Shown here piece after piece: positions 7,539-15,943 of a stretch of 64,000 nucleotides of DNA. A program made the translations under genes and the position numbers. Within the stretch, counting starts at the first letter, position 1, and each line of letters opens with the position of its first letter. This DNA is from Azospirillum lipoferum 4B (lineage in GTDB: Bacteria; Pseudomonadota; Alphaproteobacteria; Azospirillales; Azospirillaceae). The stretch spans positions 589,501 to 653,500 of the forward strand of contig NC_016585.1 in assembly GCF_000283655.1 (NCBI RefSeq), read 5' to 3'. The notes below the pieces were generated by a model. It had not been told where the DNA came from, did not search any database, and saw only the letters and a program-made list of their open reading frames with translations.

Positions 7539-9587
7539 TCAGGCGAGATAGTTCAGCAGCGACAGCTTCTGTGTCTGGCCGGCGACGGTATAGGTCGCCT
7601 GCTGCACGTTCATCGCACTGCTCAGCCTTGCGGCCACCTCGGTCTGGTCGATGCCCTCGATCGTGGCGAGGCGCTCGGTCAGGGTGGCGACGGACTCGGT
7701 GTGCGAGGTCTTGATGTTTTCCAGCGTGGCGCTGTCGGACGCGACCTTGGCATGGATCGACCGGATCTGGTCGGTGGCCTGGGTCAGCATCTCGCGCGCC
7801 TGGGTGCTGTATTCGGTCCATTTGCCGGGATTGGCCGCCGCGGTGCGGACCATCTGCATCGCCTTCACCAGGGTCTGGAACGCCTTGTCGTCGGCGCTGA
7901 CGCCATAGGCGATGTTCAGGTTGTCGTCGATGGTCACCTGCGACTTGCGGTAGGCCTCCGCGTTCTTGCCCTTGGACAGATATTCGGCGTCGTAGAATGG
8001 CAGATCGGGCGGATCGGCATAGGGAACGTTGATCAGGCTGTCCTGCTCCGGCGGCAGGGTCCCGACCGAGATGGTGTTCTCCAGCGACCCGTTCGTCACC
8101 TTGGCGGAGGTGGAGAACAGCGAGGTGCGGTTGGGATGGTTGGGGTCGGCGTTGGCCGTGCTGGTCAGCGCAATGCCGGGACCGTTGCCCACCGCGTCGA
8201 TGGTCACCGGCGGCGCGGGATTCAGCGTGGCGAACTGCTGACGCAGCCTGTCGGCGACCTGACTGACATCGGTGACGCCGGCGGCGTAATCGGTGTCGCT
8301 GACGGTGTAGCGCACCGTATAGGTCTGGTAGGGCGGCAGGTCGCGCGGCACCGTCGGGTTCTTGGTGTAGTAGTTCTGGTTGTAGGGATCGTCCGGATCG
8401 CCGACCGCGACGGTGAACTCGAAGGTGTCGCCGATGTCGACCGCGGCGCCGTTCAGGGTGAAGCGGTCGATCTGCGGCAGGGTGGCCGTCGGCGCCTGGG
8501 TGGTGGACGGCGTATCGACGCTGTTCTCCACCGTGGCGGAGTTCACGACACGCGCCGACAGGTCGAACTTCTGGCCGGGATCCTGGCCGACCAGCGTGAT
8601 GATGCCGTTGGAGGTCGACACCGTCATCGGCAGCGCCGGATTGGCGGCATTGATCTGCGAGGTCAGGGTCTGGGCGACGAAGGTCAGCGATTTCGGATCG
8701 GCCGCCTGGACCTGATAGCCGAAGGTCTGGCCGCTGACCGTCACCTCGAAATAATCGTCGGCGTTCACCACGGCGCCGTTCAGCGTGATCTTGCTGGTCT
8801 GCTTGGTCGCCAGCAGGTCGGTGACCGGCTCCGTGCCATAGCGCGAACCGGCGAACAGATAGCGGTCGCCGAAGCGCTGGTTCAGCAGCGCCTGGATGTC
8901 GCGCATGGCGCCTTCCGCACGGTCCTTCACCTGATCGGCCTGCGGAAAGGAGACGGCGAAGCTGCTGCTGGCCGACGCCTTCAGCGTGTCGAAGGTGAGG
9001 TTCAGCATGGCGCCCTCGCCCGGGCCGCCGGAGATGTTGAAGTTGTAGCCCTTGCCGTCGTTGGGCGGGGTGGTGCCCAGGTTGATGGCGCGGGTGGTCT
9101 TGCCGCCGAGCCCATCCGTCACCGTCACGTCGAAGGTGCCGTTGCCGCCCTGCTGCGAAGGCACGGCGGTGACCGTGTATTTCGCGCCCACCGTCAGCTT
9201 CGACTTGGCGGGATCGACCGACAGCTTCATCCCCTCGGGATTGGTGTTGATCGGCGAGGCGACGCTGGCCGGGCCGGGCTGGAAGGGAAGGGTCGTGCTG
9301 GAGGTCCAGCTCGATACGATCGATTCCAGCGACGTCAGCACCTTGTCCGTCGCCTGCACGCGCGGCGCCGCGGTGTTGATGCTCTGGATGTAGTTGCTCT
9401 TCGTCGCCATCTCCGCCCGCAGGTCCAGGAGCTTCTGCACCTCCGGCCCATAGGCATTGAGATCGACCGACTTCTTGCCCGTGGTCAGCTGTTCGGACAG
9501 CCGGTTGATGTCGTTCTGGCCGCCGGACAGGTTCCGGACAAGGCTCAGATATTTCGAGTAGCTGCTGACTCCCGTTATCGAGCTCAT
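7539..9587 (-). CDS. flgL: Flagellar hook-filament junction protein FlgL (HAP3), expanded
   Basis: 682 residues, about twice the usual FlgL length. The N-terminus (SSYSKYLSLVRNLSGGQNDINRLSEQLTTGKK) and C-terminus (ATIEGIDQTEVAARLSSAMNVQQATYTVAGQTQKLSLLNYL) are flagellin-type D0/D1 helices. The FlgL hallmark RYLFAGS is at about 242-248. Between the conserved ends lie extra modules, at about 265-345 and 374-480, of the form ITLNGAxVxxxDxFEFTV plus a SQINAANP helix, resembling those in FlgE here. FlgL joins hook to filament together with FlgK. The start overlaps the end of flgK by four bases (ATGA), with GGAGG ten bases before the ATG. Confidence 0.88.
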   Translation of the reverse strand: MSSITGVSSYSKYLSLVRNLSGGQNDINRLSEQLTTGKKSVDLNAYGPEVQKLLDLRAEMATKSNYIQSINTAAPRVQATDKVLTSLESIVSSWTSSTTLPFQPGPASVASPINTNPEGMKLSVDPAKSKLTVGAKYTVTAVPSQQGGNGTFDVTVTDGLGGKTTRAINLGTTPPNDGKGYNFNISGGPGEGAMLNLTFDTLKASASSSFAVSFPQADQVKDRAEGAMRDIQALLNQRFGDRYLFAGSRYGTEPVTDLLATKQTSKITLNGAVVNADDYFEVTVSGQTFGYQVQAADPKSLTFVAQTLTSQINAANPALPMTVSTSNGIITLVGQDPGQKFDLSARVVNSATVENSVDTPSTTQAPTATLPQIDRFTLNGAAVDIGDTFEFTVAVGDPDDPYNQNYYTKNPTVPRDLPPYQTYTVRYTVSDTDYAAGVTDVSQVADRLRQQFATLNPAPPVTIDAVGNGPGIALTSTANADPNHPNRTSLFSTSAKVTNGSLENTISVGTLPPEQDSLINVPYADPPDLPFYDAEYLSKGKNAEAYRKSQVTIDDNLNIAYGVSADDKAFQTLVKAMQMVRTAAANPGKWTEYSTQAREMLTQATDQIRSIHAKVASDSATLENIKTSHTESVATLTERLATIEGIDQTEVAARLSSAMNVQQATYTVAGQTQKLSLLNYLA

Positions 9588-10993
9588 CGGACCACCGCCT
9601 CCAGCGCATCAAACATTGCATTGGCCACTTGCATGACCCGTGCCGAAGCCTGGTAGGAGGTTTGGAGCTGCTGCAGCTGGGCGATTTCCTCGTCGATGTT
9701 GACGCCGGTCTGCGACTGGTAGCGTTCCGACAGCAGCTGCATCGACGCCTTGTTGGACTCGCTGGCGGTGTTGGCGGTCTTGGCCGCGGCCATCCAGGTA
9801 CCGGTGATGGCGCTGCCCATGGCGCTGTAGCTGGTGTCCTTCAACTGCAGGCCGTCGGCGCTGAAATTGCGGCCGGACGCGTTGATGGCCGTGACCATGC
9901 CGTCGATGGCGGCCCGCTTGATCTTCGTGGTGTTGTCCACGAGTTTTTCGTTCACGGCGATGGTGAAACGGTCGCTTCCGGTGAAGAACTGGTTGATCTG
10001 CTCGCCGTCGGCGGCCGGGGAGGACTCGTCGTAGGCGTCGGCAAAGCTGGTCGGTTCCCCCGGCCGGGTCGCGCCGGTGAAGGCCTTGGCATATTCGTCC
10101 AGCTGGGAGCGCAGCTTGCGGATGACTTCCGCCGCCGGGTCGCCGCTGGCCGGCGTCGGCGGTTCGGTGGTCGAGCCGTCCTTGCGCATCTGGATCAGCG
10201 AACCCAGCTTGCCGGTGCTCAGGTGGTTGTTGATCGAGGTGACTTGATTGCCGACCTGTAGGTTGATGTTGCCGCCGTCATAGGTAAGATTTGCCGGCTG
10301 GGAATCGACCAGCGCCAGACCCGACGGGGTGAAGATCGCCAGACGGCCGTCCGGACGCTCCACGGTGCGGATGCCCATATATGCGCTCAACTCGCGCACC
10401 AGCCCGTCGCGCTTGTCGGCGACGGCGTTGGCGGCGGACCCCTGGCCCAGCAGCGACACCATGTCGTTGTTGATCGAGTTGATCTGCTTCAGCAGGCCAT
10501 TGACCGTGTCGACCGACTTGGTGATGTCGGTCGACATGTCGCGGTCGAGCTGCTCCACGCCCTCCGACACACGGCGGATCTCGCGCGAGAAATTGTCGGC
10601 GGCCTGGACCAGCTGGTATTGCGCGGTCTCGTCCTCCGGCGAGGTGGCGAGCGTCTTCACCGCCGCCTGGAACTTGCTGGCATAGTCGTTCAGCAGCGGC
10701 GTGCCGTTCGTCGTCCGCATCAGGTCGCCCAGCTTCTGCATGTAGGTCGCCGTCGCCTGCGATCCGCCGTCGCGCGCGGTCAGGTCCATCACCTGGGCCA
10801 TCAGCGCCTTGTCGACTTCCCGGCGATAGGTCGTGCTGATGACCTGACCGCTGGCGTCCACCGACTGCTGCGCGGTGTGGCGCGTGCGGGTCGGATCGTT
10901 GGCCTGCGCGATGTTGTCCGAAACCAGCTTGACGTTGGTCTGGACGGTGCGCAGCCCGGCCGTGGCGCTGTTCAAGGCTGCGAAGAGGGACAT
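9584..10993 (-). CDS. flgK: Flagellar hook-associated protein FlgK (HAP1)
   Basis: 469 residues. The N-terminus (SLFAALNSATAGLRTVQTNVKLVSDNIAQANDPTRTRHT) is the hook/HAP N-terminal helix. The middle has DKRDGLVRELSAYMGI, typical of FlgK. The C-terminus (GVNIDEEIAQLQQLQTSYQASARVMQVANAMFDALEAVV) is the standard HAP1 C-terminal helix. It is secreted by the flagellar type III system and caps the hook before filament growth, so no cleavable signal is expected. It forms a two-gene unit with flgL (4-base overlap), 128 bases after flgE. AAAGG lies about nine bases before its ATG. Confidence 0.92.
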   Translation of the reverse strand: MSLFAALNSATAGLRTVQTNVKLVSDNIAQANDPTRTRHTAQQSVDASGQVISTTYRREVDKALMAQVMDLTARDGGSQATATYMQKLGDLMRTTNGTPLLNDYASKFQAAVKTLATSPEDETAQYQLVQAADNFSREIRRVSEGVEQLDRDMSTDITKSVDTVNGLLKQINSINNDMVSLLGQGSAANAVADKRDGLVRELSAYMGIRTVERPDGRLAIFTPSGLALVDSQPANLTYDGGNINLQVGNQVTSINNHLSTGKLGSLIQMRKDGSTTEPPTPASGDPAAEVIRKLRSQLDEYAKAFTGATRPGEPTSFADAYDESSPAADGEQINQFFTGSDRFTIAVNEKLVDNTTKIKRAAIDGMVTAINASGRNFSADGLQLKDTSYSAMGSAITGTWMAAAKTANTASESNKASMQLLSERYQSQTGVNIDEEIAQLQQLQTSYQASARVMQVANAMFDALEAVVR

Positions 10994-11121
10994 GGCAGGG
11001 GACCTTTCGCGGATCGGGAGGATCGGGGCGGTGCCGGGATGGCCGCCGCCCCCCTCAGGCGATCAGGGAAACGGGCGATGGAACGCAGGCGTTCAGGAGG
11101 TCAGGAGGTCAGGGCCGCGGC

Positions 11122-13764
11122 TTAGCGCTTCAGCCCCAGCACTTCCTGCAGCATTTCGTCGGAGGTGGTGACGATCTTCGCGTTGGCGGAATAGCTGCGC
11201 TGGGTGACGATCATCTTGGTGAACTCGTCGGCGATGTCGACGTTGGAGCTTTCCACGCTGTTCGCCACCACCGCACCGGCGCCGTTCGTCTCCGGATCGT
11301 TGAAGTTCGGCTTGCCGGCGTCCTCGCTCTCCAGGAAGACGCCGCCGGACTCGCGCTGCAGGGCGTTCGGGTTGTTGAAGGTGATGATCGGCACCCTTGC
11401 GATCATCTTCGAGCGTCCGTTGTCGTAGTTGACCATGACGGCGCCGTTGTCGCCGAACACGACGTCCTTGAACTGCCCGCGCGGTGCGCCGTTCTGGATC
11501 AGGCGGCTGACATTGATCTCCTCGCCGGCATACTGGGTCAGACCGCCCGGCTTCTGGTACTTGCCGAGGTTCAGCGAGATCTGCTGCGGGCCGAAGCCGT
11601 AATCGACGGTGAAGGTGACGTTGGCGTCGGAGCCGGCCGACTGGTTGGCGGCGCTGACCGCGGTGCCGGTGCCGACCAGGGCGGTGGAGATGTTGGTCAG
11701 CGTTCCGACCGTCTCCGGCGTCTTGCCGAAGGTCAGGCCGATATGGGCCGGCGTCTGGCCGGCGACCGCGCTCTGTTCCAGGGTGAACTGGGCGGGAGCG
11801 GCGTCGGTCACGCTGACGGTGGCGGCGGCGTCGCCCGTCGCCAGAACCGTGCCGGTCCCGTTGACAGTGGCGGTTCCGCCGTCGGCAACGATCTCAGTCG
11901 CGAAATAGTTCAGGAGCTTGGCCGGAGTGTCATAGAGCCCGTAGTTGGCGTTGGTGATCGTCAGGCTGTAAGGCTGACCGTTCACCGTCATGCTGTAGGT
12001 GTCGCCGATATCGACCGTCGAACCGCCGAAAGTGATGTTGCCGGCGCCGTCATTGGTCAACGTGTTGGTGCCGGTCGGGCTGGCCGCGGTCTTGGCGGTG
12101 ACGGTGATGACGCCGCCCTGGGCGGTGGCGGTCACCGGCAGCGAGGTGTTGGCGTTGATCTTGTTCGCCAGCGCCGCGGTGATGTCCTCCATCGTCATTT
12201 CTTCGCCGGTGGTGCTGTAGGTCACCGCCGTGCCGTTGATGCTCAGCGTGTACTGCGTGCCGATGTCGCCCGGCGTGCCGGTCAGCGTCACCGTGCGGCT
12301 CTGGCGCACGCCGGCCACGCTGGCGACCGACGGCAGCGAGCTCAGCGTGTTCACCGCGCTTGCGGAATTGGTGACCGCCGCGGAGCTGGTGACGTTGGTG
12401 TTCGCCGTGTTGGACTGAATCGACAGGATGTTGCCGGCGGACGAGGCGGTGACGGTCGTCCCGAGCTGCTGGTTGATCTTGCCGGCCAGCTGGGACACGA
12501 CGTCGCTCACCGTCGAATAGCTCTGATAGGTCGCGGCGGTCACCGTGTAGCTGATCGGCGTGCCGTTCACGGTGATGGTGAAGGAGTCGCCGATCTCGAC
12601 CTGGGTCTGCGGGAACTGGAACTTGTCGATCTCGCCGGCGCTGGCCGTCGCCGCGGTCGAGGTCTGGGCGACGATGGTGTTGGTGGTGTTGGTGCCGGAC
12701 GACACCTCCGTGTTCAGCTTGAACGGCGTTCCGGCCTCGCGGGCGGTAACGCGGATCGTCTGGCCGGAAGAGGTGGCGAGCACCGACGCCGCCGGGGAGG
12801 CGGAGTTGATCTGGTTGGCCAGCGCGCCGGCCAGCCCCGAATAGGTGCGGATCGAGCCGATGTTGTCGGCGGTGATCTTCAGGCTGTAGTTGGTGCCGTT
12901 GACCTTGACCGTATAGACGTCGCCGATGCGCAGGTTGTCCTGCCCATTGGTGTTGTTGCCGGAGATGGTGACGACGTTCACCTGCGCCACCGCCGTCTGG
13001 CCGGCGATGTTCTGGCCGAAGGTCACGGTGGCCGGATTGCCGCTGAAGGTGCCGTCGACCGGCTTGGTGTTGGAACCCGGCGCGTCCAGAACCATGCGCC
13101 AGCTGCTGTCCGCCTGCTGCCGCCACTTGAAATTGATGGTGCGCGGGTTGCCCTGGCTGTCGAAGATCGGAATGCTGCTGTCGGGGATCGGTTTGCCGGG
13201 CGTCGGGGTGGCCGGCAGGTTGGCCTCCAGGTCGATGGTGCTGGTGGCCACCGGCTTGTCGATCAGCGAGCTGACCTGGACCGGCGCCACCTGATCCTTC
13301 TTCAGCACACCCGTGACCGGATCGACCAGCCAGCCGTTCAACGCATAGCCGGAGCTGTTCACGAGGTAGCGGCTCTTGTCCAGTTCGAAGTCACCGGCGC
13401 GGGTGTAATAGACGGAGGACGCGTTGACCGCGCCCGTCTGGGTCTGAACCAGCGTGTTGGTGCTGTTCTGGAGGTTGATCTTCGAAACGCTGAAGAAGCC
13501 CTGGCCCTGGATGGCGACGTTGGTCGGGCTTTGCACCTGCTTCAGGCTGCCCTGGATGTTGTTCATGAAGACCGGCTGCGCCGTGACCCCGCCCGGCTCG
13601 TGCAGGCGCTGGCTGGACTGCAGGACCATCGTCTCGAACGCCGAATCGACGCGCTTGTAGCCGATGGTCGAGCTGTTCGCGATGTTGTCCGAGATATGTC
13701 CGAGCGCCTTCGACTGGGCATTCAGGCCGAGAACGGCGGTTGTCATCGAACCGAAGATGCTCAT
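11122..13764 (-). CDS. flgE: Flagellar hook protein FlgE, unusually long (880 residues)
   Basis: 880 residues, roughly twice the size of enterobacterial FlgE. The N-terminal rod/hook helix (MTTAVLGLNAQSKALGHISDNIANSSTIGYKR) and the C-terminal domain (ESSNVDIADEFTKMIVTQRSYSANAKIVTTSDEMLQEVL) are canonical. NVAIQGQGFF and YTRAGDFELD are FlgE-type segments. The outer domain contains four related modules that start with an IGDxYxxxVNG turn at residues about 280, 391, 501 and 586. Such insertions would decorate the hook surface. GGAG lies nine bases before the ATG, and a sigma-54-type promoter lies 49-64 bases upstream, as in other alphaproteobacterial hook operons. Confidence 0.93.
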   Translation of the reverse strand: MSIFGSMTTAVLGLNAQSKALGHISDNIANSSTIGYKRVDSAFETMVLQSSQRLHEPGGVTAQPVFMNNIQGSLKQVQSPTNVAIQGQGFFSVSKINLQNSTNTLVQTQTGAVNASSVYYTRAGDFELDKSRYLVNSSGYALNGWLVDPVTGVLKKDQVAPVQVSSLIDKPVATSTIDLEANLPATPTPGKPIPDSSIPIFDSQGNPRTINFKWRQQADSSWRMVLDAPGSNTKPVDGTFSGNPATVTFGQNIAGQTAVAQVNVVTISGNNTNGQDNLRIGDVYTVKVNGTNYSLKITADNIGSIRTYSGLAGALANQINSASPAASVLATSSGQTIRVTAREAGTPFKLNTEVSSGTNTTNTIVAQTSTAATASAGEIDKFQFPQTQVEIGDSFTITVNGTPISYTVTAATYQSYSTVSDVVSQLAGKINQQLGTTVTASSAGNILSIQSNTANTNVTSSAAVTNSASAVNTLSSLPSVASVAGVRQSRTVTLTGTPGDIGTQYTLSINGTAVTYSTTGEEMTMEDITAALANKINANTSLPVTATAQGGVITVTAKTAASPTGTNTLTNDGAGNITFGGSTVDIGDTYSMTVNGQPYSLTITNANYGLYDTPAKLLNYFATEIVADGGTATVNGTGTVLATGDAAATVSVTDAAPAQFTLEQSAVAGQTPAHIGLTFGKTPETVGTLTNISTALVGTGTAVSAANQSAGSDANVTFTVDYGFGPQQISLNLGKYQKPGGLTQYAGEEINVSRLIQNGAPRGQFKDVVFGDNGAVMVNYDNGRSKMIARVPIITFNNPNALQRESGGVFLESEDAGKPNFNDPETNGAGAVVANSVESSNVDIADEFTKMIVTQRSYSANAKIVTTSDEMLQEVLGLKR
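11785..12948 (-). repeat. Four degenerate tandem modules inside flgE
   Basis: Residues about 273-660 of the hook protein carry four copies of a module: IGD[VST][YF]xxxVNGxxYS-like turn, a 20-25 residue helix containing LAxxIN, then a T/V-rich strand pair. Unit spacing between the IGD turns is about 111, 110 and 85 residues. Copies have diverged strongly at protein level, so this is an old domain expansion and not a recent tandem duplication. Confidence 0.6.
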
Positions 13765-13812
13765 GGCCGGGGTCTCCGAAAGAATAGGGCAAAGGTCTTC
13801 TGCGCCCTATCT

Positions 13813-13828
13813 AGCAAACGGAGTGCCA
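13813..13828 (-). promoter_or_regulatory. Sigma-54-type promoter of flgE
   Basis: On the minus strand the sequence is TGGCACTCCGTTTGCT, against the sigma-54 consensus TGGCACGNNNNTTGCW: the -24 GG and -12 GC have exact spacing and only one conserved position differs. The predicted start point is around 13801, leaving a leader of about 37 bases before the flgE ATG. Sigma-54 control of hook genes is established in several alphaproteobacteria. Confidence 0.75.
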
Positions 13829-13993
13829 ACTGCGATGGGGCCGGCAACCCATTGAAATCTCGTCATTCGAGGCGCGAGCGGTACGGCAGCGCCCGAATTT
13901 GCCGGGAGGTGGGAAAGTTTCGCCTAGTACCGGCGGGGGCGGGCGGGCAGAAAGCTCCCGCCGAAGTGGCCGCCCGCCGGCAGCGTCGGGTCC

Positions 13994-15484
13994 TTATCGC
14001 CCCGCCGCCCTGGCGGCGCGCAGGGCCTGCGCCTTCAACACGGCGGCGGCGGTGCCGACCACCGTGCCCCAGTCGCCGGGCCGCGGCTGGCGGTACAGCC
14101 GCAGCGACGGATACCAGGGGCTGTCGGCCCGGTCGAGCAGCCAGCGCCAGTCCGGAACATGGGGAAGCAGCAGCCAGGACGGCACGCCCATCGCCCCGGC
14201 CAAATGGACCATGGCGGTGTCGACCGTGATCAGCAGGTCGATGTTGGCGAGGATGGCGGCGGTGTCGGCGAAGTCGCGGACCCGCTCCACCACGTCCCGC
14301 ACCCCCTCGCCGGGCAGACGGTGCAGATCGGCGCGGGCGTCGCCGGTCTGCAGGCTGACGAAGCGCACTCCCGGAACTGCGAGCAGCGGGCGCAGGGCGG
14401 CGACCGGGATCGAGCGGTTGCGGTCGTTGCGGTGGCGCGGATTGCCGGCCCAGACCAGCCCGACCCGCAGGCCCGCCGCCCCGCTCCCATCGCCGTCTCC
14501 GTCCTGCTCCGCCAACCGGTCGCGCCAGCGGGAAATGTCGGCGGGATCCGGGGCGAGATAGGGAACGGTCGCGGGGATGTTGGACAGATCGGTGCCGAAG
14601 GCGCGGGGCAGGCTCATCAGCGGGCAGTGGAGGTCGTGCGGCGGCGGCTCCTCCCCGCGCACCAGGACCTGAACCGACTGGCCGAAGGCCCGGTTGAGCA
14701 GGCGGTAGAGCAGCAAATGCGTCTCCAGGACCACCCGCCCGCCACTGCCTGCCGCGATCTGCGCCACCAGCGGGGCATAGCGGACGAACTGCATGGCATC
14801 GCCGAACCCCTGGTCCATGTGCAGGAGAATGGTGGAGGCGCCCATCGGCCGGCCGTCCCAGGGGGGAGTGTCGAAGCGGTGCCAGCGGTGCTCGAACCCT
14901 TCCCAGCCGGCGCGCAGATCTCCACGCACCAGCCGTCCCACCGCACGGGCGAGATGGGCGTCGGACCGGGCGGGGTTGTTCGCCAGCACGGCATCGAAAC
15001 AGGCTTCCGCCTCGTCGAAGCGGCGGAGGTCTCGCAGCACGGTTCCGAGGTTGAGCATTGTCTCGACATTGCCCGGCCGCAGCCGGGCCGCACGGTCCAG
15101 CCAGCGCCGGGACTCCGCATAGTGGGCCAGCGCGTGCAGCGACGCGCCCTGCGCCTCCAGCGCATCGCCATTGGCCGGGTCGAGCGCCAGGGCACGCCGC
15201 AGCACCGGTTCCGCCCGTTCGGGCAATTCGGCCGCGCGCAGGGCGGCGCCGAGGTGGCCCCAGGGAGAGGCCGCCGCAGGACGGATGCGGATGGCCCGGC
15301 CGATCGACCGGATGGCGGTGGCGATGTCGCCGGTCTGCGCCCGCAGCACGCCGGAGAGGTGCAGCGCGTCGGGTTGCGCCGGCTCCGCCGCAAGGACGCG
15401 GGCGTAGCCATCGGCCGCCGCATCGGCATGACCGGCCATGTGGTGGTTGACGGCGGCGTTGAGAGCGTCCACGAGTGTCGTCAT
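13994..15484 (-). CDS. TPR-repeat glycosyltransferase-like protein (FlmG-like)
   Basis: 496 residues. Residues about 1-215 are tetratricopeptide repeats (for example DALHLSGVLRAQTGDIATAIRSIGRAI and NVETMLNLGTVLRDLRRFDEAEACFDAVLANNP). Residues about 230-490 form a GT-B-like C-terminal domain with ILLHMDQGFGDAMQFVRY, LRVGLVWAGNPRHRNDRNRS, and an ANIDLLITVDTAMVHLAGAMGVPSWLLLP segment, as in heptosyltransferase-like and O-GlcNAc-transferase-like folds. Caulobacter FlmG, a TPR-glycosyltransferase, glycosylates flagellins; the flagellar context makes a similar role plausible but unproven. The start at 15484 is chosen because the frame upstream of it is antisense to the DUF1491 gene. Confidence 0.8.
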   Translation of the reverse strand: MTTLVDALNAAVNHHMAGHADAAADGYARVLAAEPAQPDALHLSGVLRAQTGDIATAIRSIGRAIRIRPAAASPWGHLGAALRAAELPERAEPVLRRALALDPANGDALEAQGASLHALAHYAESRRWLDRAARLRPGNVETMLNLGTVLRDLRRFDEAEACFDAVLANNPARSDAHLARAVGRLVRGDLRAGWEGFEHRWHRFDTPPWDGRPMGASTILLHMDQGFGDAMQFVRYAPLVAQIAAGSGGRVVLETHLLLYRLLNRAFGQSVQVLVRGEEPPPHDLHCPLMSLPRAFGTDLSNIPATVPYLAPDPADISRWRDRLAEQDGDGDGSGAAGLRVGLVWAGNPRHRNDRNRSIPVAALRPLLAVPGVRFVSLQTGDARADLHRLPGEGVRDVVERVRDFADTAAILANIDLLITVDTAMVHLAGAMGVPSWLLLPHVPDWRWLLDRADSPWYPSLRLYRQPRPGDWGTVVGTAAAVLKAQALRAARAAGR

Positions 15485-15578
15485 GCCTTCTTCTCTACAC
15501 CGGCAGGCCGGGCAGGGCGAGGGGCGACGTGACTGCCAAGCTGGGGCCGCAGCCTCAAAACAGGAGCCGCACACGGGA

Positions 15579-15917
15579 ATGGACGACCTTCTTCCGACGC
15601 ATCTCTGGGTTTCGGCCCATATCCGCGCCGCCGATGCCCAGGGGGTGGCGATGACCGTGGTCCGCAAGGGCGACCCCAGCCGCGGAACGGTGATCCTGAA
15701 GCTGAACCGGCTCGACCGCAGCTTCACGGTGCTGGTCCAGACCCGCGAGGGCGATGGCGACCGCCTGTTCTGGGCGCGCGGCACCGGTCCCGATCCGGTG
15801 CCGGAGGCCGATGCCGACGCCTACATCGCCCGCCAGACCCGCTACGACCCCGACGTCTGGGTGGTCGAGGTCGAGGACCGCCAGGGCCGCCATTGGTTCG
15901 AGGGGCCGGTGCGCTGA
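15579..15917 (+). CDS. DUF1491 family protein
   Basis: 112 residues, no signal or membrane segment. The sequence (LPTHLWVSAHIRAADAQGVAMTVVRKGDPSRG through RYDPDVWVVEVEDRQGRHWF) matches the small DUF1491 family found across alphaproteobacteria, whose function is unknown. CAGGAG lies about twelve bases before the ATG. It is divergent from the TPR-glycosyltransferase gene (94 bases between starts) and convergent with the histidine kinase gene. Confidence 0.8.
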   Translation: MDDLLPTHLWVSAHIRAADAQGVAMTVVRKGDPSRGTVILKLNRLDRSFTVLVQTREGDGDRLFWARGTGPDPVPEADADAYIARQTRYDPDVWVVEVEDRQGRHWFEGPVR

Positions 15918-15943
15918 CCGTTCGTCAGGGTGGTGGGCCGGCC

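Noticed and set aside
7701-9656. Long plus-strand open frames across flgL
   Set aside because: They are mirror frames of flgL with no recognisable domain, no ribosome site and arginine/glycine-rich low-complexity translation.
11093-11114. Short tandem repeat TCAGGAGG x2 plus TCAGG after flgE
   Set aside because: Too short to be a meaningful repeat array; possibly slippage in a non-coding gap.
11743-14229. 828-codon plus-strand open frame antisense to flgE
   Set aside because: Opposite-strand shadow of flgE and its upstream region; composition is typical of such shadows.
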